Source: a virus. Taken from it: a DNA stretch of 64,000 bases. Positions 1-8,345 of the stretch are shown here, one piece after another; positions within the stretch are counted from its first letter, which is position 1; each line of letters begins with the position of its first letter. Location of the stretch: the IMG/VR virus record IMGVR_UViG_3300006104_000013, positions 35,553-99,552 of that record; one strand, given 5' to 3'. Position numbers and translations under genes: made by a program. The notes beneath the pieces were generated by a model. The model searched no databases, was not told where the DNA came from, and saw only the letters and a program-made list of their open reading frames with translations.

Positions 1-135
1 CAAGTCCGTTCTGTTGGTGCCAATGTCACTGACGCACCGAAGGGACACTTCCGCCGGGCAGCCGCCCGCGTTAATTCTGACTTCCAGCAAGTCTCTCTTG
101 AAGGAACGTCGATGGCAGAAATCGCCGACGAATAG
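1..135 (+). CDS. C-terminal fragment of an upstream virion-region protein
   Basis: Frame 1 is open from the window edge to a TAG at 133-135, giving 44 residues that end SMAEIADE. The fragment is polar and basic, with an APKGHFRRAAARV stretch. Its position just before the decoration and capsid genes suggests a head-assembly protein such as a scaffold, protease or portal C-terminus. That is inference from position only, because the fragment has no diagnostic motif. The start lies outside the window. Confidence 0.6.
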   Translation, partial: QVRSVGANVTDAPKGHFRRAAARVNSDFQQVSLEGTSMAEIADE

Positions 136-149
136 CGCCAAAATAACAA

Positions 150-174
150 AAGGCTTGCCAGAACGGCGAGCCTT
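150..174 (+). terminator. Hairpin after the first gene, possible attenuator
   Basis: AAGGCTTGCC and GGCGAGCCTT form a 10-bp stem with one G-T wobble around the loop AGAAC. It is followed by AGTTAATTT rather than a clean T run. It lies 15 bases after the upstream stop codon and could trim transcripts before the capsid genes. The rest of the 136-338 gap holds only a 21-codon ORF (194-259) that I do not trust. Confidence 0.45.
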
Positions 175-338
175 AGTTAATTTGCAACGAAATATGTCCG
201 TAGAGCCTATGGACAATCGCCCGATCTGGACGCCCATGCTGGAGCGTTTGGGTCATTAAGCGGACGAGGCCCGTACCGCTAATCCAACCTACGTCGCGCA
301 GAGCCTGTGGCGGCCACGGTAGACCCAGAAGGTCAGCT

Positions 339-998
339 ATGGCAAACATTCTCGCGCCTTTCGGATTCATTCCGACGAAACGTGTTGATGGGGCTTCCTG
401 GAGCGGCAATATGTCCGTTCGCAAGATCGCCTACAATAACACCAACAAATTCTATAAGGGCGACATCGTCCTTACTCTCTCGACCGGATACATTACCTCG
501 GCCGCCGCTGCCTCGTGGACGTCCGCGACGACGACCCCGATCGCCGGTGTCTTCCAGGGTTGCAAATACTTCTCTTCCGCCCAGCAGAAGGTCGTGTGGT
601 CGCCGTACTTCCCCGGTGGTGACACTGTCACTGGCCTGGACGTTGAAGCTTATATCATCGACGATCCGAACGTCGTGTTCCTGGCCCAGACCGGTGGCCT
701 GTCGGGTTCCGCCATCGGCATCTCGGCCATTGGCAACAACGTGCAGATCAGCGTGTCTGTCGGCTCCGGAAACACTCTGAGCGGTATCTCCGGGTATGTT
801 GTTGACGAATCCAACGTCGGCACCACCTCGACCTACCCCTTCCGTGTGTACGATATCCCCAACGTGCAAACGTCTGGCGGGACCCCCGGAACTGCCGCTG
901 GCGCGATCGGCAATGGTTATGATCCGACGACAAAGTACAACTTTGTGCTGGTGACGCCGAATAACCATGAGCTCCGTGCTCCGATCACTGGCATTTAA
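339..998 (+). CDS. Putative head decoration / capsid-stabilising protein
   Basis: This 219-residue protein lies 16 bases upstream of the major capsid gene. It is rich in Gly, Ser, Thr and Val, with predicted beta-strand character and no Cys-rich or membrane segments. The N-terminus reads MANILAPFGFIPTKR, an opening I associate with small phage proteins encoded just before gpT-type capsid genes. A decoration or capsid-stabilising role is inferred from position and composition. No catalytic motif is visible. It could instead be a minor head protein. Confidence 0.6.
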   Translation: MANILAPFGFIPTKRVDGASWSGNMSVRKIAYNNTNKFYKGDIVLTLSTGYITSAAAASWTSATTTPIAGVFQGCKYFSSAQQKVVWSPYFPGGDTVTGLDVEAYIIDDPNVVFLAQTGGLSGSAIGISAIGNNVQISVSVGSGNTLSGISGYVVDESNVGTTSTYPFRVYDIPNVQTSGGTPGTAAGAIGNGYDPTTKYNFVLVTPNNHELRAPITGI

Positions 999-1014
999 TA
1001 GAGGAGATTGAACG

Positions 1015-1929
1015 ATGCCCGTTTCCTTATCCGCAATCGCCAATCTGCTCTATCCCGGCCTCCGGGAAGTGACTGGCAAATATAAACAAATCGGACGTCA
1101 GTACGACAAAATCTTCGACCACATGAAGTCGGATATGGCGTTGGAACGCACCAGCGAAGCCCGCTACCTGGGTTACGCTCAGTTGAAGAATGAAGGTGCT
1201 GCCACCGCATTCGACAACCAAGCCGGTGTGCGGTTCACCTACAACCAGGAACACATCGAAATCGCCTTGGGGTATGCGATTACCCGCAAGGCCATCGATG
1301 ACAACCTGTACAAGACGCAGTTCCAACCGTCGAACCTGGGCCTGATGGAATCCTTCAATCAGACCAAGGAAATCTACGGTGCCAACGTCCTGAACACTGC
1401 CAACGTCTATAATCAGGCGGTGGGCGGTGACGGCGTGGCCCTGTGCGCCCCCAACCACCAGGTTGATGGTTCGACCTACGCCAACACCCCCTCAGTGGCT
1501 GTTGACCTGAATGAATCGACTCTGCTGTCGGCGATGATCTCGATCCGTCGCAACTTCGTCGATCAGGCTGGTCTGAAGTTCTATGCCCGTGGCCGCAAGC
1601 TGATTGTGCCCCCGGAATTGGAACCGATTGCCATCCGTCTGTTGCAGACCGAATTGCGTCCCGGCACTGCCGATAATGACGTCAATGCGATCCGCGCCAC
1701 TGCTGGCGGCTTGACTGAAGGTTACATGGTCAACGACTTCCTGACCTCTCCCTACGCTTGGTTCCTGCTGACCAACGTCAAGGGTCTGGCCTACATGGAG
1801 CGGATGCCCTTTGAAACCGATATGCAAGTCGAGTTTACGACGGACAACCTGCTGGTGAAGGGTTATGAACGCTACTCGTTTGGCGCGTATAATCCGCGCG
1901 CCATCTACGGTAGTTTTCCGACCTCGTAA
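1015..1929 (+). CDS. Major capsid protein (gpT-like, HK97 fold likely)
   Basis: The protein has 304 residues. The segment around residues 187-225 (FYARGRKLIVPPELEPIA, then RPGTADNDVNAIR) is typical of Mu gpT-type major head subunits, as is the C-terminal KGYERYSFGAYNPRAIYGS. The length matches this family without an N-terminal scaffold extension, so any scaffold or protease should be encoded upstream, outside the window. GAGGAG-like bases lie about 8 nt before the ATG. The gene follows the decoration gene and precedes a hairpin, as expected for a highly expressed capsid gene. The HK97 fold is inferred from family knowledge. Confidence 0.85.
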   Translation: MPVSLSAIANLLYPGLREVTGKYKQIGRQYDKIFDHMKSDMALERTSEARYLGYAQLKNEGAATAFDNQAGVRFTYNQEHIEIALGYAITRKAIDDNLYKTQFQPSNLGLMESFNQTKEIYGANVLNTANVYNQAVGGDGVALCAPNHQVDGSTYANTPSVAVDLNESTLLSAMISIRRNFVDQAGLKFYARGRKLIVPPELEPIAIRLLQTELRPGTADNDVNAIRATAGGLTEGYMVNDFLTSPYAWFLLTNVKGLAYMERMPFETDMQVEFTTDNLLVKGYERYSFGAYNPRAIYGSFPTS

Positions 1930-1938
1930 GGCGATTAT

Positions 1939-1964
1939 CTGGGCTGCCCTTCGGGGTGGCCCAG
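1939..1964 (+). terminator. GC-rich hairpin after the capsid gene
   Basis: CTGGGCTGCCC and GGGTGGCCCAG pair around a short TTC-containing loop, starting 10 bases after the capsid stop codon. No T run follows. It is more likely an RNA-stabilising hairpin or partial attenuator than a full terminator, and it may let capsid mRNA exceed downstream mRNA. Confidence 0.45.
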
Positions 1965-1993
1965 GTGGTACTCGTAATTAGAAGGAGCCTCAC

Positions 1994-3313
1994 ATGGCTG
2001 AGACTATTGAACGCGGCCCGGCAATCTCGCTAGGGGCTCTGACAGACGCCAATCTGGTTGTCATCAACGGCGTGGTTCAGACCAATGCCCAGATCCAACC
2101 CACTGACGGACCGTCCATTTCCTACCAGGGTGACGCCATCCCCGATGTGCGTGTGTTTCCTGCCAATAAGGACGGCCTGCAAACCGCCCGCATCCCCTGC
2201 TTTGTCAGTTCGCCCTACATCGTGATGGTCGATGCTATCCCGTCGGTGAGCTCGGCCAGCGGATCGAATACCGGCACTGTGGCTGCGGCCCAGGCGATTT
2301 CCTCGGCCGGTGGTGCCTTTACCTTGATTTCGACCCAGCCCAGTTGCTCCGCATCTGGTTCGGCCGCCCACGGTATTGTCCCGCTGATCCCCAAAGCCTA
2401 TCCGACCAGCTATACTGGGACGGTAGGAACCCCCATCAACGTCCTGGCGCTGGACTTCGGCTTCACCTACGGCACGACCACTGCTTCGAGCACCACCGTC
2501 ACGGTGGCCGACTCCTCGCTGTTCTATGTCGGCCAGTGGATCTGCATCGCCGGTGCCGGTAATTCGGCGACGACCTTGCCGCTGGTGACTCAAGTCACCG
2601 CGATTCCGACGTCCACCACGATCACCCTGGCGACCGCCGCTATCGGTGCCGTGACCCGCGCCCCCATCGGATCGACCAACTACAGTGGCCCATACCCGGC
2701 TGGATCTTCGGCCAACGCGGTGAATCCCTACTGGAACGGCGGAGTCGCCGGTCTGTTCAATCCGACCGAAGGCATCGCCCGTAACATCGCCGTCTATGCC
2801 GCAGCGAATGCCATCACCAACTCGGTGGTTATCAACGGCTATGACGTCTATGGCTACAAGATGACCGAAACCATCTCCTTCACCACGTCCGGCTCGGCCC
2901 AGACGGTGTATGGGAAGAAGGCTTTCAAGTACATCTACTCGGCGACTCTGACGAATGCCGACGGATCGCACAACGTCTCGCTGGGCGTCGGCGACGTCAT
3001 CGGGTACGCTCTGCGCATCGACAAGTGGGAATATTCCAACAACTTCTACAACGGCACGTTCACGACTGCTCAGACGGGATGGACCCAGGCTTACCAACCG
3101 ACCTCCGGCGCGTCCACGGCCACTTCGGCTGACGTTCGCGGAACGATCCAAGTAGGGTCTGCCGGTGGCGGTTCGCCCATCTCTGGCGGCGCGAACCTCG
3201 ATGGAACCAAGCGCATCGCTCTGATGATGACGGTCCCCTTGAGCAACTTGATCAATTGCACCCCCGCCGCACCTCAGTATATGTTCGGCACGGCGCAATA
3301 TTCCAATTTCTAA
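1994..3313 (+). CDS. Structural protein of unknown function, 439 aa
   Basis: A strong AGAAGGAG ribosome site precedes the ATG. The protein is rich in Ser, Thr, Ala and Gly, with long beta-prone stretches (TTTVTVADSSLFYVGQW, then repeated small polar residues). It has no signal peptide or membrane segment. Its place directly after the capsid gene suggests a virion protein such as a head fibre, minor capsid or tail-interface component. I do not recognise the family. A 422-aa open frame on the other strand is a compositional shadow. Confidence 0.65.
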   Translation: MAETIERGPAISLGALTDANLVVINGVVQTNAQIQPTDGPSISYQGDAIPDVRVFPANKDGLQTARIPCFVSSPYIVMVDAIPSVSSASGSNTGTVAAAQAISSAGGAFTLISTQPSCSASGSAAHGIVPLIPKAYPTSYTGTVGTPINVLALDFGFTYGTTTASSTTVTVADSSLFYVGQWICIAGAGNSATTLPLVTQVTAIPTSTTITLATAAIGAVTRAPIGSTNYSGPYPAGSSANAVNPYWNGGVAGLFNPTEGIARNIAVYAAANAITNSVVINGYDVYGYKMTETISFTTSGSAQTVYGKKAFKYIYSATLTNADGSHNVSLGVGDVIGYALRIDKWEYSNNFYNGTFTTAQTGWTQAYQPTSGASTATSADVRGTIQVGSAGGGSPISGGANLDGTKRIALMMTVPLSNLINCTPAAPQYMFGTAQYSNF

Positions 3314-3327
3314 GCGAGGACTGACAA

Positions 3328-3714
3328 ATGGCTAAAGCAAAAGAAGGTGTGGTTGCCCACGACAAGCCCGGCAAGGCTTACAATGCCCAGGGCTCCAACG
3401 TCGAACACGAAGCGGAAGAAAAGGCCGAACGCAAGCGCGGCGGTCACTGCGAACGTGCCGAAGGTGGCGCTGCCGAAGAAGGCGCTGAAGAACGCGCCCA
3501 TGGCGGCGGTCTGGACGCCATGAAGAAGAAAAAGAAAAAGGAAGAAGGCAAGGCCGAGGGTGAACATAATCGCCCCCGCTTCGATCGCCCCGGCCGCAAG
3601 CGCGGCGGTGCCATCGGTGCCAACCTGACTCCCTTGTCCACGGCTGCCAAGATCACCCCGGCCGAAGGCCGTAAGGACGTCGATGGCGATCGTCTGGACG
3701 AAGAAGAAGGCTGA
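3328..3714 (+). CDS. Highly charged Lys/Glu-rich protein, 128 aa
   Basis: This low-complexity, highly charged protein has Glu/Ala-rich runs (EAEEKAERKRGG), a run of lysines near residue 70 (KKKKKK) and Gly-rich basic patches (RKRGGA). It is probably disordered and could bind DNA or RNA, or act in capsid assembly; this is inference. The frame ends at TGA 3712-3714 but stays open in the same frame to a TAG at 3925-3927, and that extension looks like a known phage protein module (next entry). The protein may therefore be the first part of a read-through product. Confidence 0.6.
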   Translation: MAKAKEGVVAHDKPGKAYNAQGSNVEHEAEEKAERKRGGHCERAEGGAAEEGAEERAHGGGLDAMKKKKKKEEGKAEGEHNRPRFDRPGRKRGGAIGANLTPLSTAAKITPAEGRKDVDGDRLDEEEG

Positions 3715-3738
3715 AGAGGCAGGGCGTCAGGCGGGCGT

Positions 3739-3927
3739 CTGACATCCTCCGAACGGAATGCCCTACCTGGAAAAGAGTTCGCTCTCCCAGGTAGGCGCTA
3801 CCCGATAGAGAATAAGAGCCATGCTCGCAACGCGCTCGCCAGAGTCAGCCAGCACGGCTCTCCAGAAGAAAAGGCCAAGGTCCGGGCCAAGGTTCACGCC
3901 AAATATCCGGACATCGGTGAGGAGTAG
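3739..3927 (+). CDS. FALPGRRYPI-type small phage protein, non-AUG start or read-through extension
   Basis: The frame after the TGA at 3712 encodes LTSSERNALPGKEFALPG, then RRYPIENKSHARNALARV and SQHGSPEEKAKVRAKVHAKY before TAG. This pattern matches a recurrent phage module of the form FALPxxRxYPIxDxxHAxNALARVSQHGxPEEKAxVR. No ATG, GTG or TTG lies in frame between the TGA and the conserved start. The only candidate start is CTG at 3739, giving 62 aa. Alternatives are translation as a C-terminal extension of the preceding gene by UGA read-through, or a point mutation that split one gene. Confidence 0.55.
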   Translation: MTSSERNALPGKEFALPGRRYPIENKSHARNALARVSQHGSPEEKAKVRAKVHAKYPDIGEE

Positions 3928-3930
3928 AAG

Positions 3931-4563
3931 ATGATCCCTGCAAGCGTTTCCATCGTTTTGGCGGCTGGTGTCGCTGCCGGGATCGTCGCCTCGAACACCC
4001 CTGCCGGTGCTGGGAACCTGACCATCGTCAGCGGCAAATACACTGCCGATGCCCCGCGCCGCATTCTGATCACCTATGGCAATGAAGCCTCGAACCGGAC
4101 GGTGAAGATCACTGGAACCGATCGCTATGGCAACTCCTTGGTGGAAACCGTGACTGTGCCCCTTGGCGCTCCGGGATCCATCTACACTGCCAATGATTTT
4201 GCGACCGTTACTGTCGTGACCGTGGCTGGAGCCTGGACGACCAATATGACGGTCGGCACCAACAACGTCGGCTCGACTCCCTGGATCGTCCCCAGCCTGC
4301 TCATCACCCCACAGCAGATCGCTGTGGCAGGCGTGAACGTCAGCGGCACGGCGACATGGTCGGTCGAATATACCTATAACGACCCGAACAATCTGCCTTC
4401 GACTCTGACGACTCCGACGGTCTTTGCCCTGACTGCCTTGTCGGCGCAATCGGCAACGAAGGATGGTACGTTCGCGCAGCCGGTGGCCGCTTATCGCTTG
4501 ACCGTCACTTCCGGCCAAGGAACAGTTCGTCTGGATAGCCTGCAAGCTGGGCGTAACCAATAG
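3931..4563 (+). CDS. Virion protein of unknown function, 210 aa
   Basis: The start ATG follows a GGAGTAGAAG ribosome site. The N-terminus (ASVSIVLAAGVAAGIVAS) is hydrophobic but reads as a beta-rich structural domain rather than a clear signal peptide. The body is full of Thr and Val strands. It sits between the capsid and adaptor genes, so a head-completion or decoration role is plausible. I do not recognise the family. It is followed after 9 bases by the next gene. Confidence 0.65.
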   Translation: MIPASVSIVLAAGVAAGIVASNTPAGAGNLTIVSGKYTADAPRRILITYGNEASNRTVKITGTDRYGNSLVETVTVPLGAPGSIYTANDFATVTVVTVAGAWTTNMTVGTNNVGSTPWIVPSLLITPQQIAVAGVNVSGTATWSVEYTYNDPNNLPSTLTTPTVFALTALSAQSATKDGTFAQPVAAYRLTVTSGQGTVRLDSLQAGRNQ

Positions 4564-4572
4564 GAGGGCGGG

Positions 4573-5766
4573 ATGGCCTCTCCATCTGGCACAACGACTT
4601 TCTCACCAGCGTTCTCGGATATCCTTCTGGATGTGTTCTCGCGCATCCAAATCCGCCCATCTGAAATCACCGCCGATCATATGTGGCAGGCAAAGATGTC
4701 GGCCAATCTCATGTTGGCCGAGTGGGAGGTCCGCAACGGCCCGAACCTCTGGAAGATGGAAGAGGTCACGGTCCCGCTGCAACAGGGCGTCTCGTCTTAT
4801 ACGCTGCCCTCCACCACGGTCGGGATCCTCGATTATTTCATCCGGCAGTACCAGCTCACCAACACCGCAAACATTCCGGTATCGCTGACCACGTCGGCGG
4901 GCTTCACCAATGTCACGGTGGTGTGGCCAAATCACGGTCTCGTGCCGTCGAGCTGGATTTCGTTTGTGACTCCGATATCGATCGGCGGCCTGACGATCTA
5001 TGGGACCTATCAGGTCCTGGCCGTCATCGACATCAACACCTTCATCATCACGTCGGTCTATGCGGCATCGACGTCTGTATCTGGCGGCGGCGCTGTTCCG
5101 GTCTTCACGTCGAGCTATGGATCGACGACGATCAATGTGAACTTCGCCAACCACGGCCTTGTCGCCGGGCAGACCTTTGCCATCGGTGTCGCAACCTCCG
5201 TCGGCGGCGTGCCGCTGTCCGGGGCCTACAACGTGGCCAGCGTCATCGACATCAACAATTTCACTATCGTTGCGGCCCAGGCCGGAGCATCAGCCACTGT
5301 CGCCGAGAATTCCGGCCTTGCCCAGATCCAGAGTCAGAGCGTTGCTGTCAGCCCGCTGGACAAGGTCATCAACCCGATTTCCCGGTCTGAGTATTCGGCA
5401 ATCCCGAATAAGACGGACCAGGGGTTCCCGACCAGCATCTGGTTCAATCGCCAGATTACGCCGGTGGTCAATCTCTGGTACGCCCCGGACTCCAACGGAC
5501 CTTACGTCCTGCATATGTGGTGCCTCGTCCAGACCAACGATATCACGACTCCGGGCGGTGTCGGCCTCGATGTGCCGTGGCGCTTCCTTGAAGCCTTTGC
5601 CCAGGGCATGGCCGCCAAGCTGGCGGTGAAATTCCCGCCCAAGGCCCCGAACACCATTGACCTCCAGATCAAATTGGCTGAACAATCTTGGTCGTTTGCA
5701 TCCCAGCAGGATACAGAGGGAGCCCCGATGTATGTGACTCCGATGCTGAACTCATATTTTAGGTGA
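4573..5766 (+). CDS. Head-to-tail adaptor-like protein with two inserted beta repeats
   Basis: The protein has 397 residues. Residues 1-95 (FSDILLDVFSRIQIRP, then MLAEWEVRNGPNLW) and the C-terminus (WRFLEAFAQGMAAKLAVKF) resemble podoviral adaptor or tail-tube proteins encoded after the capsid. Between them are two copies of a beta module with the pattern HGLVxxxxFxxxxSxGGxxxxGxYxVxxVIDINxFxI, at about residues 115-160 and 195-240. These resemble the small FCCH-like repeats seen in other phage structural proteins. Function is inferred from layout. The gene ends just before an overlapping small zinc protein gene. Confidence 0.6.
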   Translation: MASPSGTTTFSPAFSDILLDVFSRIQIRPSEITADHMWQAKMSANLMLAEWEVRNGPNLWKMEEVTVPLQQGVSSYTLPSTTVGILDYFIRQYQLTNTANIPVSLTTSAGFTNVTVVWPNHGLVPSSWISFVTPISIGGLTIYGTYQVLAVIDINTFIITSVYAASTSVSGGGAVPVFTSSYGSTTINVNFANHGLVAGQTFAIGVATSVGGVPLSGAYNVASVIDINNFTIVAAQAGASATVAENSGLAQIQSQSVAVSPLDKVINPISRSEYSAIPNKTDQGFPTSIWFNRQITPVVNLWYAPDSNGPYVLHMWCLVQTNDITTPGGVGLDVPWRFLEAFAQGMAAKLAVKFPPKAPNTIDLQIKLAEQSWSFASQQDTEGAPMYVTPMLNSYFR

Positions 5767-5770
5767 TGTG

Positions 5771-6091
5771 ATGGCCTGGAGACCGCACGGAAAAGCACGG
5801 GTTAATGCGCGATCGCCATCGGCGTTTGCGATCTGTGACCGCTGTGGGTTTCTGCATAATCATTGCGATCTATCCTGGGAGTTCGACTGGCGCGGCCCAC
5901 AGCTTACTAATCTGCGCATCCTGGTGTGCAGGAAGTGTAAGGACCGGCCGCAAGAGCAGAACCGCCCGAAGATCACACCTCCAGATCCCGTGCCGATCCA
6001 GAACCCGCGTATCGAGCAGTACAGCTCAGATAATGTGGGGATTACCAGAATTCAGGCGTCGATCCCGCCGACTTACATTGAGGATGAATGA
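5771..6091 (+). CDS. Small zinc-ribbon phage protein, conserved MAWRPHGKA type
   Basis: This 106-aa protein begins at ATG 5771; an in-frame GTG lies one codon earlier. It has CDRCGF at residues 23-28 and CRKCKD near residue 52, a two-CxxC zinc ribbon. It also has a PPDPVPIQNPR segment that I recognise from a family found beside podoviral adaptor genes. Its role in the virion is unknown. The stop codon overlaps the next start as ATGA, so translation is probably coupled. Confidence 0.7.
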   Translation: MAWRPHGKARVNARSPSAFAICDRCGFLHNHCDLSWEFDWRGPQLTNLRILVCRKCKDRPQEQNRPKITPPDPVPIQNPRIEQYSSDNVGITRIQASIPPTYIEDE

Positions 6092-6813
6092 TGCAGTATT
6101 CCGACCTCGTCACAGCCCTCGTTGTCGAGCTGGCGATCTGCTCGACGTCAGACCCGGCGTTTTTGCCAGCCACCGCGACTCCGACTCCGGATGCGAACTT
6201 CAACGCCATCTTGCCACGGTGCATCGAGTACACCGAGAATCGTATCCAGCGCGACATCGACTTTGTCGATACGACCGTCTCGAAGACGGGGACGATGACG
6301 GCCAACACCCGGACTCTGACGCTGAACCCCGCCACCCAGGGGACGTTCATTGTTCCGCAGCAGCTTTGCGCCGTGGTGTCTGGTGCCCGCCAACCCCCGA
6401 TGACGTTTGTCACTCGCGAGTTTCTTGACGCGGCATGGCCCAGTGAAATCGGGACCGGAGTCCCGACATATTGGACCCTGGTTGGGCAAACCGATATCTT
6501 GGTCGGGCAGGCCCCGGATATGGCCTATGGCTATGAACTGACCGGATCCCAGCGCTTCATTCAGTTGTCCCTGACCAACCCGACGAATTTCATCTCCATA
6601 AACATGCCGGAATTATATCTGGCGGCCGCCATGGTCTTTATGACCGGGCACCAACGAGATTGGGGTGCGCAAGCCGATGACCCCAAGATGGCGATGTCCT
6701 GGGAGAACAATTACCAGACGCTCAAGGCAGGGACCAGCTCCGAGGAGATGCGGAAGATATTCCGTGGGGTCAACAATACGACAGACCTGCCGAGCCCGCT
6801 GTCACCGCCGTAA
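6088..6813 (+). CDS. Phage adaptor / connector-like protein
   Basis: The 241-residue protein starts in an ATGA overlap with the preceding gene; tandem ATG codons lie at 6088 and 6091. It has the mixed helical and beta pattern of small connector proteins, with RCIEYTENRIQRDIDFVDT early and YLAAAMVFMTGHQRDWG late. The YTENRIQRD segment resembles the gp6/adaptor-type proteins of tailed phages. Assignment as a ring protein between portal and tail is moderate and would need structure comparison. Confidence 0.6.
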   Translation: MMQYSDLVTALVVELAICSTSDPAFLPATATPTPDANFNAILPRCIEYTENRIQRDIDFVDTTVSKTGTMTANTRTLTLNPATQGTFIVPQQLCAVVSGARQPPMTFVTREFLDAAWPSEIGTGVPTYWTLVGQTDILVGQAPDMAYGYELTGSQRFIQLSLTNPTNFISINMPELYLAAAMVFMTGHQRDWGAQADDPKMAMSWENNYQTLKAGTSSEEMRKIFRGVNNTTDLPSPLSPP

Positions 6814-6862
6814 TTGCACGACTCTGCGTTTTGTGTTTTATTGAGAGTCCGAAGGGGACGTC

Positions 6863-7516
6863 ATGCCACTTAAACCTGGAACATCGAACAAGGTCAAAAG
6901 CGATAATATCCGTGAGATGATCAATGCAGGTCATCCCAGGGATCAGTCGATCGCCGCCGCCATGCGCGAAGCTGACCAGAGTCGGAAGAAGCGTGCCGCC
7001 GGTGGATCGACACTGGCCCCCATGACCGCCGAGCCAGCCATCTTCGGATTGGTGAATTCCACAGTCCCGGGCCGGACGGATCGCCACAACACGACTCTTC
7101 CCCATGGATCATACGTCCTCCCCGCCGACATCGTCTCAGGCATGGGCGAGGGCAATACCATGGCTGGGGCAAAAGTTGTCCGGCAAATGTTTTCTACCGG
7201 GCCGCACGGCGTCCCGATAAACCACACCCAGCGACAGAATACGATCCCAGGCGCAGCATCAAACCCGATGGTGCGCCATCACTATGCGCAGGGTGGCGAA
7301 GGCAGCGGCGTTCCGTGTGTCATCGCTGGTGGTGAGTTCGTACTGACCCCGGAAGAGGTCGCCTACAGCCCGCGTGCCGGTGCTGGCGACCCGAACAAGC
7401 CGGAAGATTTCCAGAAGTATCTGGATCGTGGGCATAAGGTCTTGGATGCTTTCGTTGTTGCCCGCCGAAAGATGGACATCAAGACAATTTCAAAACTTCC
7501 CGGACCTGTAAAATAG
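6863..7516 (+). CDS. Conserved virion-region protein with short N-terminal helix motif
   Basis: The N-terminus (SDNIREMINAGHPRDQSIAA) is a recurrent phage motif of the form DNIREhhxxGxPxxQAhAhA, here followed by a basic linker. A second recognisable block is GSYVLPADIVSGMGEGNT, near residues 74-92, followed by GVPCVIAGGEFVLTPEEV, which resembles motifs in phage minor structural proteins. Function is unknown. It sits between the adaptor and GNAT genes and probably belongs to virion assembly. Confidence 0.6.
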   Translation: MPLKPGTSNKVKSDNIREMINAGHPRDQSIAAAMREADQSRKKRAAGGSTLAPMTAEPAIFGLVNSTVPGRTDRHNTTLPHGSYVLPADIVSGMGEGNTMAGAKVVRQMFSTGPHGVPINHTQRQNTIPGAASNPMVRHHYAQGGEGSGVPCVIAGGEFVLTPEEVAYSPRAGAGDPNKPEDFQKYLDRGHKVLDAFVVARRKMDIKTISKLPGPVK

Positions 7517-7525
7517 GAGACTATC

Positions 7526-7774
7526 ATGGCGACGACGCCCGAAATTGAAGCCTTTGACGCTATTTTTGACCTGACCAATCCCCTGTTGCCCCCGATGTTC
7601 GTCGAAGGTTTGGCCATCGTGCGCGGCAATCTGCTGGAAAAGGCCCTGGCCGCCGCCAACCCGGCCCCTGTCGAATCCCCCGCCCCGGCTCCCGAGCCGA
7701 CTCCGGAGCCGACTCCCGAACCGGTCGTCGAGGCAGCCCCCGTCGAAGAGGCCGCCCCCGAAGCGGTGGCTTAA
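7526..7774 (+). CDS. Small acidic Pro/Glu/Ala-rich protein, 82 aa
   Basis: The first 48 residues are ordinary (IEAFDAIFDLTNPLLPPMF). The tail is a low-complexity run of PEPTPEPTPEP-like repeats and acidic AAPVEEAAPEA. The repeat is probably an extended, disordered linker. The gene starts 9 bases after its neighbour and ends 2 bases before the first acetyltransferase. No function is assigned. Confidence 0.6.
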   Translation: MATTPEIEAFDAIFDLTNPLLPPMFVEGLAIVRGNLLEKALAAANPAPVESPAPAPEPTPEPTPEPVVEAAPVEEAAPEAVA

Positions 7775-7776
7775 TT

Positions 7777-8250
7777 ATGGCCGCAGTGGTTGACGTCGCC
7801 GACGCCAGCGACTGCGCCGAGGTCATCGACCTCCTGCGTATGAAGCATGGGGAAGATGGCCTGGGTCGTTTCAGTGAAGAACGCGCTCACGAATCAGTGG
7901 TTCGTGGCGCGGTCACGAAGAACATGGCCCGTATCGGCGTGATCCGTGGGAAGACCCGCATCGAGGCCACCGTCGGCCTTTTTGTCGATCGCCCCTTCGA
8001 CTCCATCGACCAGTATCTGTTTGACCGGTGGCTGTTCGTCCACCCCGATAACCGCCGGTCTGAACATGCCAAGGACCTGATCATCTGGTCAAAGAAGATC
8101 GCCCTGTGCCTGGGTGTCCCCCTGGTGCTGACCACCATCGTCAATCAGACGACGGCGAATAAGGCCAAGCTCTACGAGCGTCAGATGCCCGAGGGTGGCA
8201 AAATCTTCGTGTTCAATCCGATCCTTGAACTGCAAAGACAAACCGCTTAG
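7777..8250 (+). CDS. GNAT-fold protein 1 (acetyltransferase-like)
   Basis: This 157-aa protein has the GNAT layout: an N-terminal helix pair (ADASDCAEVIDLLRMKH), central strands (RIEATVGLFVDRPFDSI), then DRWLFVHPDNRRSEHAKDLI, where acetyl-CoA-binding motif A (Q/RxxGxA) should fall. The expected Gly is replaced by Glu-His, so CoA binding may be altered. It lies in the virion cassette with a second GNAT gene nearby. The acceptor substrate is unknown. Confidence 0.65.
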   Translation: MAAVVDVADASDCAEVIDLLRMKHGEDGLGRFSEERAHESVVRGAVTKNMARIGVIRGKTRIEATVGLFVDRPFDSIDQYLFDRWLFVHPDNRRSEHAKDLIIWSKKIALCLGVPLVLTTIVNQTTANKAKLYERQMPEGGKIFVFNPILELQRQTA

Positions 8251-8345
8251 TATCCGCAGTGACTTCCCGACGTGCCGTTGGGCTTTATATTTCGCCGGTT
8301 CCTTTACGAAGCTCGTGACCGAACTTAAACGCTGGGCGGGATTTG

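Noticed and set aside
194-259. A 21-codon ORF upstream of the decoration gene
   Set aside because: No ribosome site or conservation clue; likely chance.
2030-3298. A 422-codon open frame on the minus strand
   Set aside because: It is antisense to a well-supported + gene, its composition is Arg/Gly/Asp-rich as expected from reverse reading of Thr/Ser/Ala codons, and it has no domain pattern.
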